Shown here: positions 49,443 to 59,291 of the stretch, one piece after another | How the letters are laid out: each line of letters starts with the position of its first letter | Numbering within the stretch: the stretch's first letter is position 1 | Assembly: GCF_000218785.1 (NCBI RefSeq) | Contig: NZ_AFPO01000021.1 | Span: 186,001 to 250,000 of the forward strand | Direction: 5' to 3' | Source: Idiomarina sp. A28L | GTDB lineage: Bacteria > Pseudomonadota > Gammaproteobacteria > Enterobacterales > Alteromonadaceae | Length of the DNA: 64,000 nucleotides | Made by a program: the position numbers and the translations under genes | Notes under the pieces: generated by a model | The model's database searches: none | What the model was told of the DNA's origin: nothing | What the model saw: only the letters and a program-made list of their open reading frames with translations

Positions 49443-49508
49443 CTATTTGCTCTCATTTGCGCTTGTTTCAACAAACGCTTAGTTGCCGAAATACTTATGG
49501 AATAACCA

Positions 49509-49553
49509 TAAAAAAACCCATGTTGCGATGCTACACCATCACAGCACGGGTTT
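49509..49553 (-). terminator. Probable terminator after the S10 peptidase gene
   Basis: Imperfect arms AAACCCGTGCTG and its partner near AACATGGGTTT form a long hairpin; the A run at 49509-49517 becomes a T run on the minus strand. It follows the peptidase stop codon by 26 bases. Confidence 0.7.
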
Positions 49554-49579
49554 CATCTATCACTATCGCCTAGCGAGCA

Positions 49580-51118
49580 TTAATATTGTGCCGGAGCACC
49601 TGCTGCGGGCAATGCGTTTAAAATAAACTCACGCAAGTGTTGATTCGAAAGCTCTAGATCATGGCGGCGCAAATACATCATGTGGCCGCTACGGTAGCCT
49701 TCAAAAAACAAGCGATCTTTCATTTTTCCGCTCGGGTCCATTTGCCACATACTGTATTTCGCATCGAAATAGTTGGTGGCGCCATCGTAGTAACCTGATT
49801 GATACAACACGTTCAAAAACGGGTTTTGCGCCATCGCTTGGCGTAAGTTTTCACCCGTATTGTTGCCGCTGCGATCCCAAGGGTGAACCGGGCCAAACAT
49901 GTTGTACGCCACATCGGTTTTATAACCTAGCTCTTCTCGCAGGTAATAATTAATCGCCGGCGTAAATGAGTGTAACCACGAAGTTAGCTCTGAGTTGAAA
50001 TCAGGACGCACACCTACATCTTTGCGATCAATTCCTTTATAACGCGAATCTAAACGGCCAATGGTTACGCCCTCATCACGCAGCAACTCTTTCCAGAAAA
50101 ATGCCGTATCGATATCTAAGTTGCTTTGCAGCACTGCTTCAACGGAAAGGCCAGAATAACGCGCTACTTGCTCAGCAATCGCTTGTTTTTCCTCTGCCGG
50201 TAACCAAGCACCTTTGGCCAACGCCGGTAGATATTCATTCAACGTGAACGCTTCTACTTCTGGCAGTAAATCGTAGAGATCGCCACTTTGTAGATCATCC
50301 GCTAGTACGCCATGATACCAGGCCGCAGCTGCAAAATAGGGTAAGCGATTGGCCGCTTTTACTGGGCCATCACGGCTAATACCCATATCGGTTGGCGATA
50401 CCAAAATCACACCGTTTAAATACATCCAGTGGTTGTTTTGCAAAGCTAATGCCATACCCGCAACACGGGTAGTGCCATAGCTTTCACCAATCAGGAATTT
50501 CGGTGAGCGCCAGCGTTCGTAGCGAGTAACAAACGTATTTACCCACTCGGAAAGATAGCGAATATCTTCGTTCACGCCGAAGAACATTTTTTGCTGTTCC
50601 GCGCGCGAAGGCATATTGCCATCTGGGCCGGGGAGCACCCGTGAATAACCGGTGTTCACTGGATTCACAAATACAATATCGGCTACATCTAACACTGAAT
50701 ATGGGTTTTCTTGCACGCCGTAGGGCTGGGTTGGAAAGCCCTCTTCATCGAGTAATAAGGTTTTCGGGCCGGTATAAGCTACGTGCATCCAAACCGATGC
50801 TGAGCCTGGGCCACCGTTGAATGAAATCATTAGAGGCCGGCGCTCTTGGTTGCGCACGCCTTGGCGCTCGTAATACGTATATTGCAGGGTTGCCGTTGGG
50901 TGCCCTTCTTCATTCCATACCGGCATGGTTCCAGCATAGGCTTTGTAATCAATGCGTGAACCATTAATTTCTGCTCGATGATCCGTAACCACTACCGATT
51001 CCACATCAATGCTACGGCGGTGCTCATCGTTCGCATGTGCGGTATTTGTGTAGGAAACAAACCCTAATTGCAGCGTGGCTAGTGTAAGCACCAGCACGCC
51101 TTTCTGTAGTATATTCAT
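49580..51118 (-). CDS. Secreted S10-family serine carboxypeptidase
   Basis: A 512-residue peptidase with a signal peptide (MNILQKGVLVLTLATLQLGF, cleavage likely after AHA near residue 29). The oxyanion region NGGPGSASVWMHVAY and the nucleophile S213 (LIGESYGTTRVAG) are typical of family S10. The C-terminal histidine probably lies in GYRSGHMMYL. Such enzymes release amino acids from the C termini of peptides outside the cytosol, fitting a protein-degrading marine lifestyle (inference). Confidence 0.9.
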   Translation of the reverse strand: MNILQKGVLVLTLATLQLGFVSYTNTAHANDEHRRSIDVESVVVTDHRAEINGSRIDYKAYAGTMPVWNEEGHPTATLQYTYYERQGVRNQERRPLMISFNGGPGSASVWMHVAYTGPKTLLLDEEGFPTQPYGVQENPYSVLDVADIVFVNPVNTGYSRVLPGPDGNMPSRAEQQKMFFGVNEDIRYLSEWVNTFVTRYERWRSPKFLIGESYGTTRVAGMALALQNNHWMYLNGVILVSPTDMGISRDGPVKAANRLPYFAAAAWYHGVLADDLQSGDLYDLLPEVEAFTLNEYLPALAKGAWLPAEEKQAIAEQVARYSGLSVEAVLQSNLDIDTAFFWKELLRDEGVTIGRLDSRYKGIDRKDVGVRPDFNSELTSWLHSFTPAINYYLREELGYKTDVAYNMFGPVHPWDRSGNNTGENLRQAMAQNPFLNVLYQSGYYDGATNYFDAKYSMWQMDPSGKMKDRLFFEGYRSGHMMYLRRHDLELSNQHLREFILNALPAAGAPAQY

Positions 51119-51169
51119 AGTCTTCCCATTTATGTTTTATATGGTTCTAATACTTATTTTTTGAACCAG

Positions 51170-53152
51170 TTATTCAGCAAATATTTCCATTAACACAGGC
51201 TTTAAAAAGCTAGCACCGTATTCGTTCAAATGATCGTCATCGAAATATATAGGTAAACCTGCCTTATCACCCCAGCACACCCCATCTTGGCAAAAAATCG
51301 GCACCGGATCGAGTAAAGTTACTCCACAATCGGTAACCGCCTGTTCCAGTGCGGTGAGTATCACACTTTGCCGAGCATAGTAGTGCTCTAGATCCAAACT
51401 TACGCGCTCAGCCTTGCCTTGGAAAAACTCCGTTCTTGCCATACGTTGTGGCACGCTTACCGGCATTTCCGGTGTGGGTTTCAGCATAAACACGTGCCGA
51501 TCTTCGGCAAATTCGCAAGCGGTAGCAGTGATCCCGGCACTAAATTCCTGAAAAAACGCCATCGTACGTTCAGCGTAAGGTTCAGAAATATAATACTCGG
51601 GCACTTCCCCTAATCCTGTAGCTTCCATCGGATCGCGGCCAATAACATATTGGGCAAAACGATTCACCATTAACATCGGCACATCAGCCGGCAGTTGTTC
51701 GCTACGCTCAAGGGCGAAATCGATAAACTCGGCACATCGGTAACGGCCGTCTTCCGCCGATCGAATACCTTCAATAGCGGGGCAACCTGTCATTGTCCAA
51801 TCAAGCACGTGCAAACTTTCATGTGGCAGCGCCGCCTCTGCTGTTCGCACCACGGAACCGCCGTGGCTATCACCAAGCACAATTAACCCAAGTTCCGCCC
51901 CACCATAGGTGCATTCAGCCGAGGTTCCACGAGAACTAGAGCCTAAACACTCGCTTCGGCGTGGATTAATATCGTTAATAGCGCCAGCAAGCTGCTCAAC
52001 ATTAGCCGGTAAACGTTCTGGCAAATCACCACCTCGAACCCATTGCGCTGGCACCGCACACACTACCAAAGCGGTAACGAAAATAGCTGTTAATGCCCGC
52101 TTCCGGCGGCCATAAAACAGGATGCGAACCGGGTTTTCAATGAGCCGATAGGATAAATCACCGAGTAATAAACTGGCGAGAATCGCACCGATAACTGCAG
52201 GCACCGAATTTTGCATACCCATGAAGAATAGCAATACAGCAAAGGGCCAATGCCACAAATAAATCGAATAAGAGCGCGTACCCAGCCATTGCGCAATTGG
52301 GTGGCTTACCATCGGGTTGTTCTGCCGAGCAGCCCCTAGCACCAGCATGGTGCCGATTACCGGTAACAATGCCCACGCACCTGGCCAAACAAGCTCTGCA
52401 TGGAAAAACACAAATGGCATTATCATCAGCAGCCAACCAACAGCATAACCCACGTTCGCTATACTAGTACTAAGTTGCGGCCTACCTTGCCAACGAGTAA
52501 AAAAGAATACCAAGCCGCCTGCGGCCATTTCCCATGCTCTCGCTGGTAATAAATAAAATGCTGCGTTCGGATCTTGCGGCGAAATATAAATACTATAGCC
52601 AAGAGATAGCAAAAACAGCGCAGCAATACTTATAAATAGCGCGGTTATGTTGCCCCGTAGCAGGCGAAAAGCGAGCCACAAAAATACCGGAAAGAGCAAA
52701 TAAAACTGCCATTCCGCGGCTAAACTCCAAGTGTGTAATAACCACTTTTCATGGGCTTCACTATCGAAATACCCGGCCGCACCGGCAAAATCGATATTAG
52801 AAATAAATGCTAAGGCATAATTCGCCTGAGATGCGAGCTCTTGATAATCTGGCGTGGGTAAAAAGAACCAGCCTGCTCCAAGCAGAAGCAAAATCATCGC
52901 GTATAGCGCGGGAATAATGCGTTTTGCGCGCGCGAGGTAAAATAGCCGGAAGCTGAACTTATTCTGAGCAAGGCCGCTCACAATAATATCGGTCATTAAA
53001 TAACCGGAGATAACAAAGAAAATATCAACACCGGTAAAACCACCGGAAAAACCTGGCACTAAAAAGTGAAATAGCACCACCGACATCACAGCCCATGCGC
53101 GCAGGCCATTAATATCGTTACGGAATCCGGCTTTAGTTAAATCAAACTTCAT
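51170..53152 (-). CDS. OafA/YrhL-type acyltransferase with C-terminal SGNH domain
   Basis: A 660-residue membrane acyltransferase. The acyltransferase 3 domain (residues 1-345) has about ten membrane helices and the N-terminal motif NGLRAWAVMSVVLFHF with the conserved His. The C-terminal periplasmic SGNH domain (about 415-660) has the catalytic GDSHGGSV at 427-434 and DDDHLNEYG near the end. Proteins of this kind O-acetylate lipopolysaccharide O-antigen or other surface glycans. The target here is unknown. Confidence 0.9.
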   Translation of the reverse strand: MKFDLTKAGFRNDINGLRAWAVMSVVLFHFLVPGFSGGFTGVDIFFVISGYLMTDIIVSGLAQNKFSFRLFYLARAKRIIPALYAMILLLLGAGWFFLPTPDYQELASQANYALAFISNIDFAGAAGYFDSEAHEKWLLHTWSLAAEWQFYLLFPVFLWLAFRLLRGNITALFISIAALFLLSLGYSIYISPQDPNAAFYLLPARAWEMAAGGLVFFFTRWQGRPQLSTSIANVGYAVGWLLMIMPFVFFHAELVWPGAWALLPVIGTMLVLGAARQNNPMVSHPIAQWLGTRSYSIYLWHWPFAVLLFFMGMQNSVPAVIGAILASLLLGDLSYRLIENPVRILFYGRRKRALTAIFVTALVVCAVPAQWVRGGDLPERLPANVEQLAGAINDINPRRSECLGSSSRGTSAECTYGGAELGLIVLGDSHGGSVVRTAEAALPHESLHVLDWTMTGCPAIEGIRSAEDGRYRCAEFIDFALERSEQLPADVPMLMVNRFAQYVIGRDPMEATGLGEVPEYYISEPYAERTMAFFQEFSAGITATACEFAEDRHVFMLKPTPEMPVSVPQRMARTEFFQGKAERVSLDLEHYYARQSVILTALEQAVTDCGVTLLDPVPIFCQDGVCWGDKAGLPIYFDDDHLNEYGASFLKPVLMEIFAE

Positions 53153-53254
53153 GCGCCTGTTTAGCCCTCAATACACCTTCAAAACAATCGTTATGTACTA
53201 TTCTATTGGTGTATTTTCAGGGCTACGGCGCATGAAGTAAACCTACTTTTCTAA

Positions 53255-54982
53255 TTAATAACCCGCAGCGTAACCATCTTTGCGGCTCTCGGAAGCACCG
53301 ATGTAAATGCCCTGTTCCGCATCAAACCAAATCGCTTGATAACCACCATAAGGCCCAACCGCTTCTTGCAAGCGGTGGCCCATTTTCACTAATTCTCGCC
53401 GAGTGTTATTTGAGAAGCCATTTTCTAAACTAACCGCACCACCATCAACCATAGTTTCGCCAGTTGGTTGGCTAGAGCCGGTATGCAGAATGCGCGGTGC
53501 ATCACCTGCTTCTTGTAAGTTCATGCCAAAATCAATCATGTTAATCAGAATTTGCGCATGCATTTGCGGCTGCGTTGCCCCACCCATTACACCGTAACTC
53601 ATTAATGGCTTACCATCTTTAGTAACAAACGCCGGTATAATAGTTTGGAAAGGCCGCTTACCCGGTTCAAACACGTTCATATGGCCTTCTTCCAGAGCAA
53701 ATAGCTCGCCGCGGTTTTGCAGTACAAAGCCCAAGCCTTCAGGCGTAACACCCGAGCCCATGCCACGATAATTACTCTGAATTAGCGAAACCATATTGCC
53801 GTGCTTATCGGCGGTAGTAAGGTAAATGGTATCGCCGGTAGTTGGCGGATTACCCGGTTCATAGCTACGCCCAGCACGTTGAGGGTTAATCAATTGCACA
53901 CGTTCTTGGGCATATTCTTTTGAAATTAACCAATCAACCGGAATATCGTTAAACGCGGTATCGGAATAGAACTTAGCGCGATCTTCGAACGCCAGTTTTT
54001 TCGCTTCTACAAAATGATGAATATATTCTGGGCTATCAAACCCCATTTCAGCTATATCAAAATGCTCAAGAATATTAAGAATCTGCAGTGCAGCAATACC
54101 TTGGGTATTCGGTGGTAGTTCCCACAAATCGTAACCGCGGTAATTAGTAGATACCGGGTCTACCCACTCGGAATGGTGCGCAGCTAAATCTTCGTAACTC
54201 AGAAAACCGCCGTGCTCCTGCACGAAATTGCCAATGGTGCGGGCAATTTCGCCTTCATAAAAAGCATCTCGGCCATCGCTAGCCAGCTGTTTGTAAGTGT
54301 TGGCCAAATCTGGATTACGAAACATCTCACCTTTACGTGGCGGGTGCCCATTTTTCATGAATACTTCACGAAAACCAGGGAAATCTTGCAATACTTCGGC
54401 ATTGCGTTCGAAGTAATAGGCAATCACTTCAGTTACTGGGAAGCCGTTTTCTGCGTAATGAATAGAAGGCGCAAGAATTTCATTCATCGGCAATGCGCCA
54501 AAGCGGCCATGCATCTCGAACCAGCCATCCACAGCGCCCGGCACCGAAAGCGGCAATAAACCCCGAGCCGGAATGCTTTCATAGCCATTTTCAATAAAGT
54601 AATCGAGCGATAGGCTCATAGGCGAGCGGCCAGAAGCGTTTAATCCATACAGCTGCTCACTTTCCGCATGCCAAATAATAGCGTAGAGATCGCCGCCTAT
54701 GCCGTTGCCCGTTGGCTCAACCAACCCCAGCACAGCGTTGGCGGCTATAGCTGCATCAATGGCATTGCCACCCGCTTGCATTATATCGAGCGCTACTTGT
54801 GTAGCGAGCCCTTGGCTAGTTGCTGCCATAGCTTCAGGTGCCATTACTTCAGAACGGCTAGCGAAATGGTGGCCAGTAATTCTATCGGCAGCAGTAGCGT
54901 TATATATTGGAGCAAGTGCGGCAGCGGTAACTAGGCCCGCGGTGATAGCAGCAACGGCTGCCTTTTGAACAAATGCATGCAT
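53255..54982 (-). CDS. ggt: Gamma-glutamyltransferase
   Basis: Ggt transfers or hydrolyses the gamma-glutamyl group of glutathione in the periplasm. The 575-residue proenzyme has a signal peptide (MHAFVQKAAVAAITAGLVTA), the substrate motif VEPTGNGIGGDLY and the autoprocessing threonine T385 in TTGDTIYLTTADKHGN, where the chain is cut into large and small subunits. YGVMGGATQPQMHAQ and the C-terminal part are conserved. A single gene unit followed downstream by the acyltransferase gene. Confidence 0.94.
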   Translation of the reverse strand: MHAFVQKAAVAAITAGLVTAAALAPIYNATAADRITGHHFASRSEVMAPEAMAATSQGLATQVALDIMQAGGNAIDAAIAANAVLGLVEPTGNGIGGDLYAIIWHAESEQLYGLNASGRSPMSLSLDYFIENGYESIPARGLLPLSVPGAVDGWFEMHGRFGALPMNEILAPSIHYAENGFPVTEVIAYYFERNAEVLQDFPGFREVFMKNGHPPRKGEMFRNPDLANTYKQLASDGRDAFYEGEIARTIGNFVQEHGGFLSYEDLAAHHSEWVDPVSTNYRGYDLWELPPNTQGIAALQILNILEHFDIAEMGFDSPEYIHHFVEAKKLAFEDRAKFYSDTAFNDIPVDWLISKEYAQERVQLINPQRAGRSYEPGNPPTTGDTIYLTTADKHGNMVSLIQSNYRGMGSGVTPEGLGFVLQNRGELFALEEGHMNVFEPGKRPFQTIIPAFVTKDGKPLMSYGVMGGATQPQMHAQILINMIDFGMNLQEAGDAPRILHTGSSQPTGETMVDGGAVSLENGFSNNTRRELVKMGHRLQEAVGPYGGYQAIWFDAEQGIYIGASESRKDGYAAGY

Positions 54983-54999
54983 GGTATTCTCCAGCTATG

Positions 55000-55350
55000 T
55001 TAAGTAGGCGCTTTGATTACATAATCAATCAGCAACTGCTGTGCGCTTTGTTTCTGGCGCATAAGCGCCATCACGTGAGCTTCCTGCTTACTTTCATCCA
55101 ATCGAAATAAAACTTTGTATTTTTTGTAGGTTACCTGACGATAATCAGTAATGCCCAGCATTTCAAGCTCTGGGCATACCGGAAACTGCTTCGGGTTATT
55201 GGCTAACTTGCTTTCCGTGGCTAAAACCAACTCGCGCGCGATTGCACTAGCCTCTACCTCGCCTATAAATTGGTTCATATAGCGAATCAGAATGGTTAGC
55301 GTTACTTGAGAAACATGAGTGTAATTTACGAGCGTTCTTGCTGTATTCAT
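55000..55350 (-). CDS. RelE/ParE-superfamily toxin
   Basis: A 116-residue protein with the beta-rich RelE/ParE core: ITDYRQVTYKKYKVLFRLD, then VMALMRQKQSAQQLL, with basic residues where RelE toxins contact the ribosome or mRNA. The N-terminal helices hold HVSQVTLTILIRYMNQF. It starts 13 bases after the Phd/YefM-type antitoxin gene. RelE members cut mRNA and ParE members block gyrase; which applies cannot be told. Confidence 0.8.
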   Translation of the reverse strand: MNTARTLVNYTHVSQVTLTILIRYMNQFIGEVEASAIARELVLATESKLANNPKQFPVCPELEMLGITDYRQVTYKKYKVLFRLDESKQEAHVMALMRQKQSAQQLLIDYVIKAPT

Positions 55351-55363
55351 ATTTGCTTGGATC

Positions 55364-55609
55364 CTAATCTTGTGAATCCAAACCTACTCGCTGCAAAAGC
55401 TCATCTGCACCGATAGTTCTGCCCTCGCGAATATCTCGTTCGGCAAGGTTCATAAGCTTAAGTAGCGCAATGCCTTCATCGCGTATTTGCGCACTCGCCT
55501 CAGATTCTATTCGATATACCGGCGTACCACCTTGAGTAACCACAATAGGCTCTTCAACATCAAGAGTTGCCGCATTTTGCTTTATATAGCTAATGGTTTT
55601 AATTTGCAT
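55364..55609 (-). CDS. Phd/YefM-type antitoxin
   Basis: An 81-residue antitoxin. The N-terminal DNA-binding half reads MQIKTISYIKQNAATLDVEE then PIVVTQGGTPVYRIES, the pattern of Phd/YefM proteins; the C-terminal half would wrap the toxin. A GGGGGG element precedes the ATG. It stands before the toxin gene, the usual order, and tandem repeats upstream could be its operator. Confidence 0.83.
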   Translation of the reverse strand: MQIKTISYIKQNAATLDVEEPIVVTQGGTPVYRIESEASAQIRDEGIALLKLMNLAERDIREGRTIGADELLQRVGLDSQD

Positions 55610-55644
55610 AAGCCCCCCGTAAACACTTACTCATAATAGAAAAC

Positions 55645-55676
55645 AGCCCAAAGTAGAACACCGCCAAAGCAGAACA
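55645..55676 (-). promoter_or_regulatory. Tandem 16-base repeats upstream of the toxin-antitoxin genes
   Basis: Two adjacent 16-base units (GCCCAAAGTAGAACAC at 55645-55660 and CGCCAAAGCAGAACAC at 55661-55676) agree at 13 of 16 positions, 36 bases before the antitoxin start. This position fits an operator bound by the antitoxin. No binding data exist. Confidence 0.5.
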
Positions 55677-55750
55677 CAGTACGGCAGCCCAAATATGAAC
55701 TATTTATAGACCATTTATCATAAATTCACAAGATTCAAGCCCCAAGAAAC

Positions 55751-55786
55751 AAAAAGCCCAGCACTTAGATAAGTACCGGGCTTTAT
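55751..55786 (-). terminator. Rho-independent terminator of acnB
   Basis: The arms AAAGCCC and GGGCTTT enclose a further inner pairing (ACTTA/TAAGT), and the A run at the left end reads as T on the minus strand. It lies 30 bases after the acnB stop codon. Confidence 0.85.
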
Positions 55787-55816
55787 TCTACTAGCTGAAA
55801 TTAATCGCTAGATAAT

Positions 55817-58405
55817 TTATGCAACACTAATCGTTGGAATAATCGTATCTTTCGCTTTCTTCTCAGCTGCCATGAAATCAGGCATTTGATTAAAGTTCAG
55901 ATATTTATACACTTCACCTGCCATCGCATCGATGTTTTGTGCGTATTCCATGTACTCTTCACGGGTTGGGATTTTACCCAAAATCGCGCCTACTGCAGAG
56001 AGCTCGGCAGAAGCAAGGTACACGTTTGCGCCATCACCTAAACGGTTCGGGAAGTTACGCGTAGAGGTAGAAAGTACAGTTGCACCAGCTTTCACGCGCG
56101 CTTGGTTACCCATACACAATGAGCAGCCTGGCATTTCAGTACGCACACCGTTGCGGCCGTAAATGTTGTAATAGCCTTCTTCCATCAATTGCGCTTCGTC
56201 CATCTTCGTTGGTGGCGCGATCCACAATTGAGTATTTAATGGCTTGGTATTTTGCTCAAGCAATTTGCCAGCAGCACGGAAGTGGCCAATATTAGTCATA
56301 CAAGAACCGATAAATACTTCATCTACTTTGTTGCCAGCAACGTCTGATAAGGTTTTCGCATCATCAGGGTCGTTCGGGCAGCAAAGAATTGGTTCTACGA
56401 TTTCGTTCAAATCGATTTCCACAACTTCAGCATACTCGGCATCTTTATCAGCCTGCATTAGTTCAGGGTTGGCCAACCATTCTTCCATTTTCTTCGCGCG
56501 GCGTTCAAGTGTACGCACATCGCCGTAACCTTCAGCCATCATCCAACGCAACATGGTAATGTTTGAACGTAGGTATTCGGCAATCGATTCTTCTGAAAGC
56601 TTAATGGTACAACCCGCAGCTGAACGCTCTGCTGAGGCATCAGAAAGCTCGAACGCTTGCTCAACGGTTAAATCATCTAAACCTTCGATTTCTAAAATAC
56701 GGCCAGAGAAGGCATTTTTCTTACCACGTTTTTCAACTGTAAGTAGGCCTTGCTTGATACCGTATAAAGGAATGGCATGTACTAAATCACGCAAGGTAAC
56801 GCCCGGCTGCATTTTGCCTTTGAAACGCACCAATACTGATTCTGGCATATCTAACGGCATTACACCGGTAGCCGCAGCGAATGCTACTAAGCCTGAACCT
56901 GCAGGGAACGAGATACCTAGTGGGAAACGAGTATGTGAATCGCCGCCCGTACCTACAGTATCTGGCAACAACATGCGGTTTAACCAGCTATGAATAATAC
57001 CATCGCCAGGGCGCAACGATACACCGCCACGGTTCATAATGAAATCTGGCAATGTGTGCTGAGTATCGATATCTACTGGCTTTGGATATGCCGCTGTGTG
57101 GCAGAATGATTGCATTACTAAATCAGCGTTGAAGCCTAAACATGCTAAATCTTTCAGCTCATCACGCGTCATTGGGCCGGTAGTATCTTGCGAACCTACC
57201 GTTGTCATGCGTGGTTCACAGTAAGTACCTGGGCGCACACCTTCGATGCCACACGCTTTACCTACCATTTTCTGTGCTAAGGTGAAACCTTTACCACTAT
57301 CGTTCGGCTGATCTGGGGCACGGAATAAATCGTGATGGCCAAGGCCCAATGATTCACGTGCTTTCGTGGTTAAACCACGGCCGATAATTAGATTGATACG
57401 GCCACCGGCACGTACTTCATCAATAATTACATCAGAAGCATACTCATATTCAGCAATCACTTCGCCAGCTTCGTTTTCGATTTTGCCAGCGTATGGATAA
57501 ATGTGAATCACATCACCCATATTCATTTTTTCTACATCAGCTTCAAATACCAAAGTTCCGGTATCTTTCATGGTGTTGAAGAAAATAGGCGCTACTTTAC
57601 CACCAATGCAAATACCGCCAGAACGTTTGTTCGGCGTACCTGGCATATCTTCACCAATGCACCAAAGCACAGAGTTAGTGGCTGATTTACGTGAAGAACC
57701 GGTACCTACCACATCACCTACGAATGAGATTGGGTGGCCTTTTTTCTTCAGCTCTTCAATCTGTGCTGCCGCATTTGTAATGCCTTCACGTGGCATCTTG
57801 TACATAGCTTTCGCATGTAATGGGATATCTGGGCGCGACCATGCATCTGGTGCAGGTGAAAGATCATCGGTATTGGTTTCGCCGGTAACCTTAAATACAG
57901 TAGTAGTGATTTTTTCTGGCATTTCCGCACGATTAGTAAACCATTCGGCTTTCGCCCATGATTCAACAACATCTTTTGCCACGGCGTTGCCGTTTTTCAT
58001 GCGCTCTTCTACATCATGGAACGCATCGAACATTAAGATAGTTTTCTTCAATTCAACGCCAGCAAGCTCGGCTAATTCTGCATCATCTAGAAGCTCAACC
58101 AAGGTTACAATGTTATAGCCGCCATGCATGTTGCCCAAAAGCTTCACGGCAAGTTTCTTATCAATAACAGGGCTGCCTACTTCACCTTTGGTGATCGCGG
58201 CTAAAAAGCCAGCTTTTACATAGGCTGCTTCATCAACGCCAGGAGGCACGCGTTCGCTAAGTAGCTCTAGTAAGAAATCTTCTTCACCTGCTGGTGGGTT
58301 TTTCAATAACTCAATCAACTCAGAAACTTGCTCTGGGCTAAGTGGTTTTGCTGGAATTCCTTCGGCGGCGCGTTCGGCCACATGTGCACGGTATTGTTCT
58401 AACAC
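55817..58405 (-). CDS. acnB: Bifunctional aconitate hydratase 2/2-methylisocitrate dehydratase
   Basis: AcnB interconverts citrate and isocitrate with a [4Fe-4S] cluster and can bind RNA as an iron sensor. The 862 residues match E. coli (865): an N-terminal helical domain starting MLEQYRAHVAERAAEGIPAK, the swivelling domain and the catalytic domain. Cluster ligands are in VFIGSCMTNIGHFRAAG and PGCSLCMGNQARV. A TATAAT box lies at 58479-58484 in the 167-base leader, with a weak -35. Confidence 0.98.
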   Translation of the reverse strand: MLEQYRAHVAERAAEGIPAKPLSPEQVSELIELLKNPPAGEEDFLLELLSERVPPGVDEAAYVKAGFLAAITKGEVGSPVIDKKLAVKLLGNMHGGYNIVTLVELLDDAELAELAGVELKKTILMFDAFHDVEERMKNGNAVAKDVVESWAKAEWFTNRAEMPEKITTTVFKVTGETNTDDLSPAPDAWSRPDIPLHAKAMYKMPREGITNAAAQIEELKKKGHPISFVGDVVGTGSSRKSATNSVLWCIGEDMPGTPNKRSGGICIGGKVAPIFFNTMKDTGTLVFEADVEKMNMGDVIHIYPYAGKIENEAGEVIAEYEYASDVIIDEVRAGGRINLIIGRGLTTKARESLGLGHHDLFRAPDQPNDSGKGFTLAQKMVGKACGIEGVRPGTYCEPRMTTVGSQDTTGPMTRDELKDLACLGFNADLVMQSFCHTAAYPKPVDIDTQHTLPDFIMNRGGVSLRPGDGIIHSWLNRMLLPDTVGTGGDSHTRFPLGISFPAGSGLVAFAAATGVMPLDMPESVLVRFKGKMQPGVTLRDLVHAIPLYGIKQGLLTVEKRGKKNAFSGRILEIEGLDDLTVEQAFELSDASAERSAAGCTIKLSEESIAEYLRSNITMLRWMMAEGYGDVRTLERRAKKMEEWLANPELMQADKDAEYAEVVEIDLNEIVEPILCCPNDPDDAKTLSDVAGNKVDEVFIGSCMTNIGHFRAAGKLLEQNTKPLNTQLWIAPPTKMDEAQLMEEGYYNIYGRNGVRTEMPGCSLCMGNQARVKAGATVLSTSTRNFPNRLGDGANVYLASAELSAVGAILGKIPTREEYMEYAQNIDAMAGEVYKYLNFNQMPDFMAAEKKAKDTIIPTISVA

Positions 58406-58572
58406 AAATAATTCCTCTTAATAAAAGCCCCCGCTAACTTCAACATGAAACGAGCGTGGGCAATGTGAAAACGGGCGAATTATACGCCAAATTCACTCGG
58501 AAATGAATTTAAGCGGCTCTGATAAGGGCTATATCAGCCATTCACCGTGTTTATGGTGTGCGTAATAGTTAG

Positions 58573-59136
58573 TTATAGTTCTAATAACTGTTTCAACACT
58601 AGGGTTTCTCGATGAATCGAGAGGCCCATGGTTGCAGGGCGTTGTTTGATAACATTTTGGTTATGCGAAACCGCTTCTTCTAAAGATACCCAATGCGCCG
58701 ACATGCCATTATTAATCTCGTAATGTTCAAGGTTGCTACTGCCAAGTTCCTCAGCAATATCGCAATGAAACCAATAAGAGGTTTGGTGCATAAGATCCCA
58801 ATCTTTCTTCCAAGTGGGCATGTATTCGGTAATTTTACCAAAGGCTGAGAGCACTTGAATATCTTGTGCGCCGGTTTCTTCTTGCAGCTCTCGCTTTAAA
58901 CCAATAATTGGGCTCTCGCCGGCATCGATACCACCACCCGGAAAGCTAAAATCATCATAGCGCTCGGTATATAACAACAAGATTTTCTCATCGCGGCGCA
59001 CAATGCCACGCGCAGCTTCACGCTTAAGCACCCGCAAATCAACCGAAGGCTCGTTTGCATGCAAATCATGCCCAGCGAGCGATTCGTGAATAAGGTGAGA
59101 AATTAATGGGATATCGAGAACAGAAGGTTGATTCAT
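58573..59136 (-). CDS. NUDIX hydrolase
   Basis: A 187-residue NUDIX protein. The NUDIX box is FSFPGGGIDAGESPIIGLKR followed by ELQEETG, with a fold-conserved strand ILLLYTERYDD before it. An N-terminal extension of about 50 residues precedes the domain. The ATG at 59136 (MNQPSVLDIP) was preferred to one 18 codons upstream. Substrate unknown; family members hydrolyse nucleoside diphosphates linked to other groups. Confidence 0.83.
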   Translation of the reverse strand: MNQPSVLDIPLISHLIHESLAGHDLHANEPSVDLRVLKREAARGIVRRDEKILLLYTERYDDFSFPGGGIDAGESPIIGLKRELQEETGAQDIQVLSAFGKITEYMPTWKKDWDLMHQTSYWFHCDIAEELGSSNLEHYEINNGMSAHWVSLEEAVSHNQNVIKQRPATMGLSIHRETLVLKQLLEL

Positions 59137-59291
59137 TAGTTTATAGCACCGCGCTTTAGCAAAAAAATTACCATTTAGATTTGCAAACAAAGCTAAATTC
59201 AGGCGGCGAATTGTACGCTAATTCACCGCAAGAAGCTAATTTAACGGGCTTTATAATCTTTAACGCGAGGTGCCAAAAATCAGCTTTGTGA

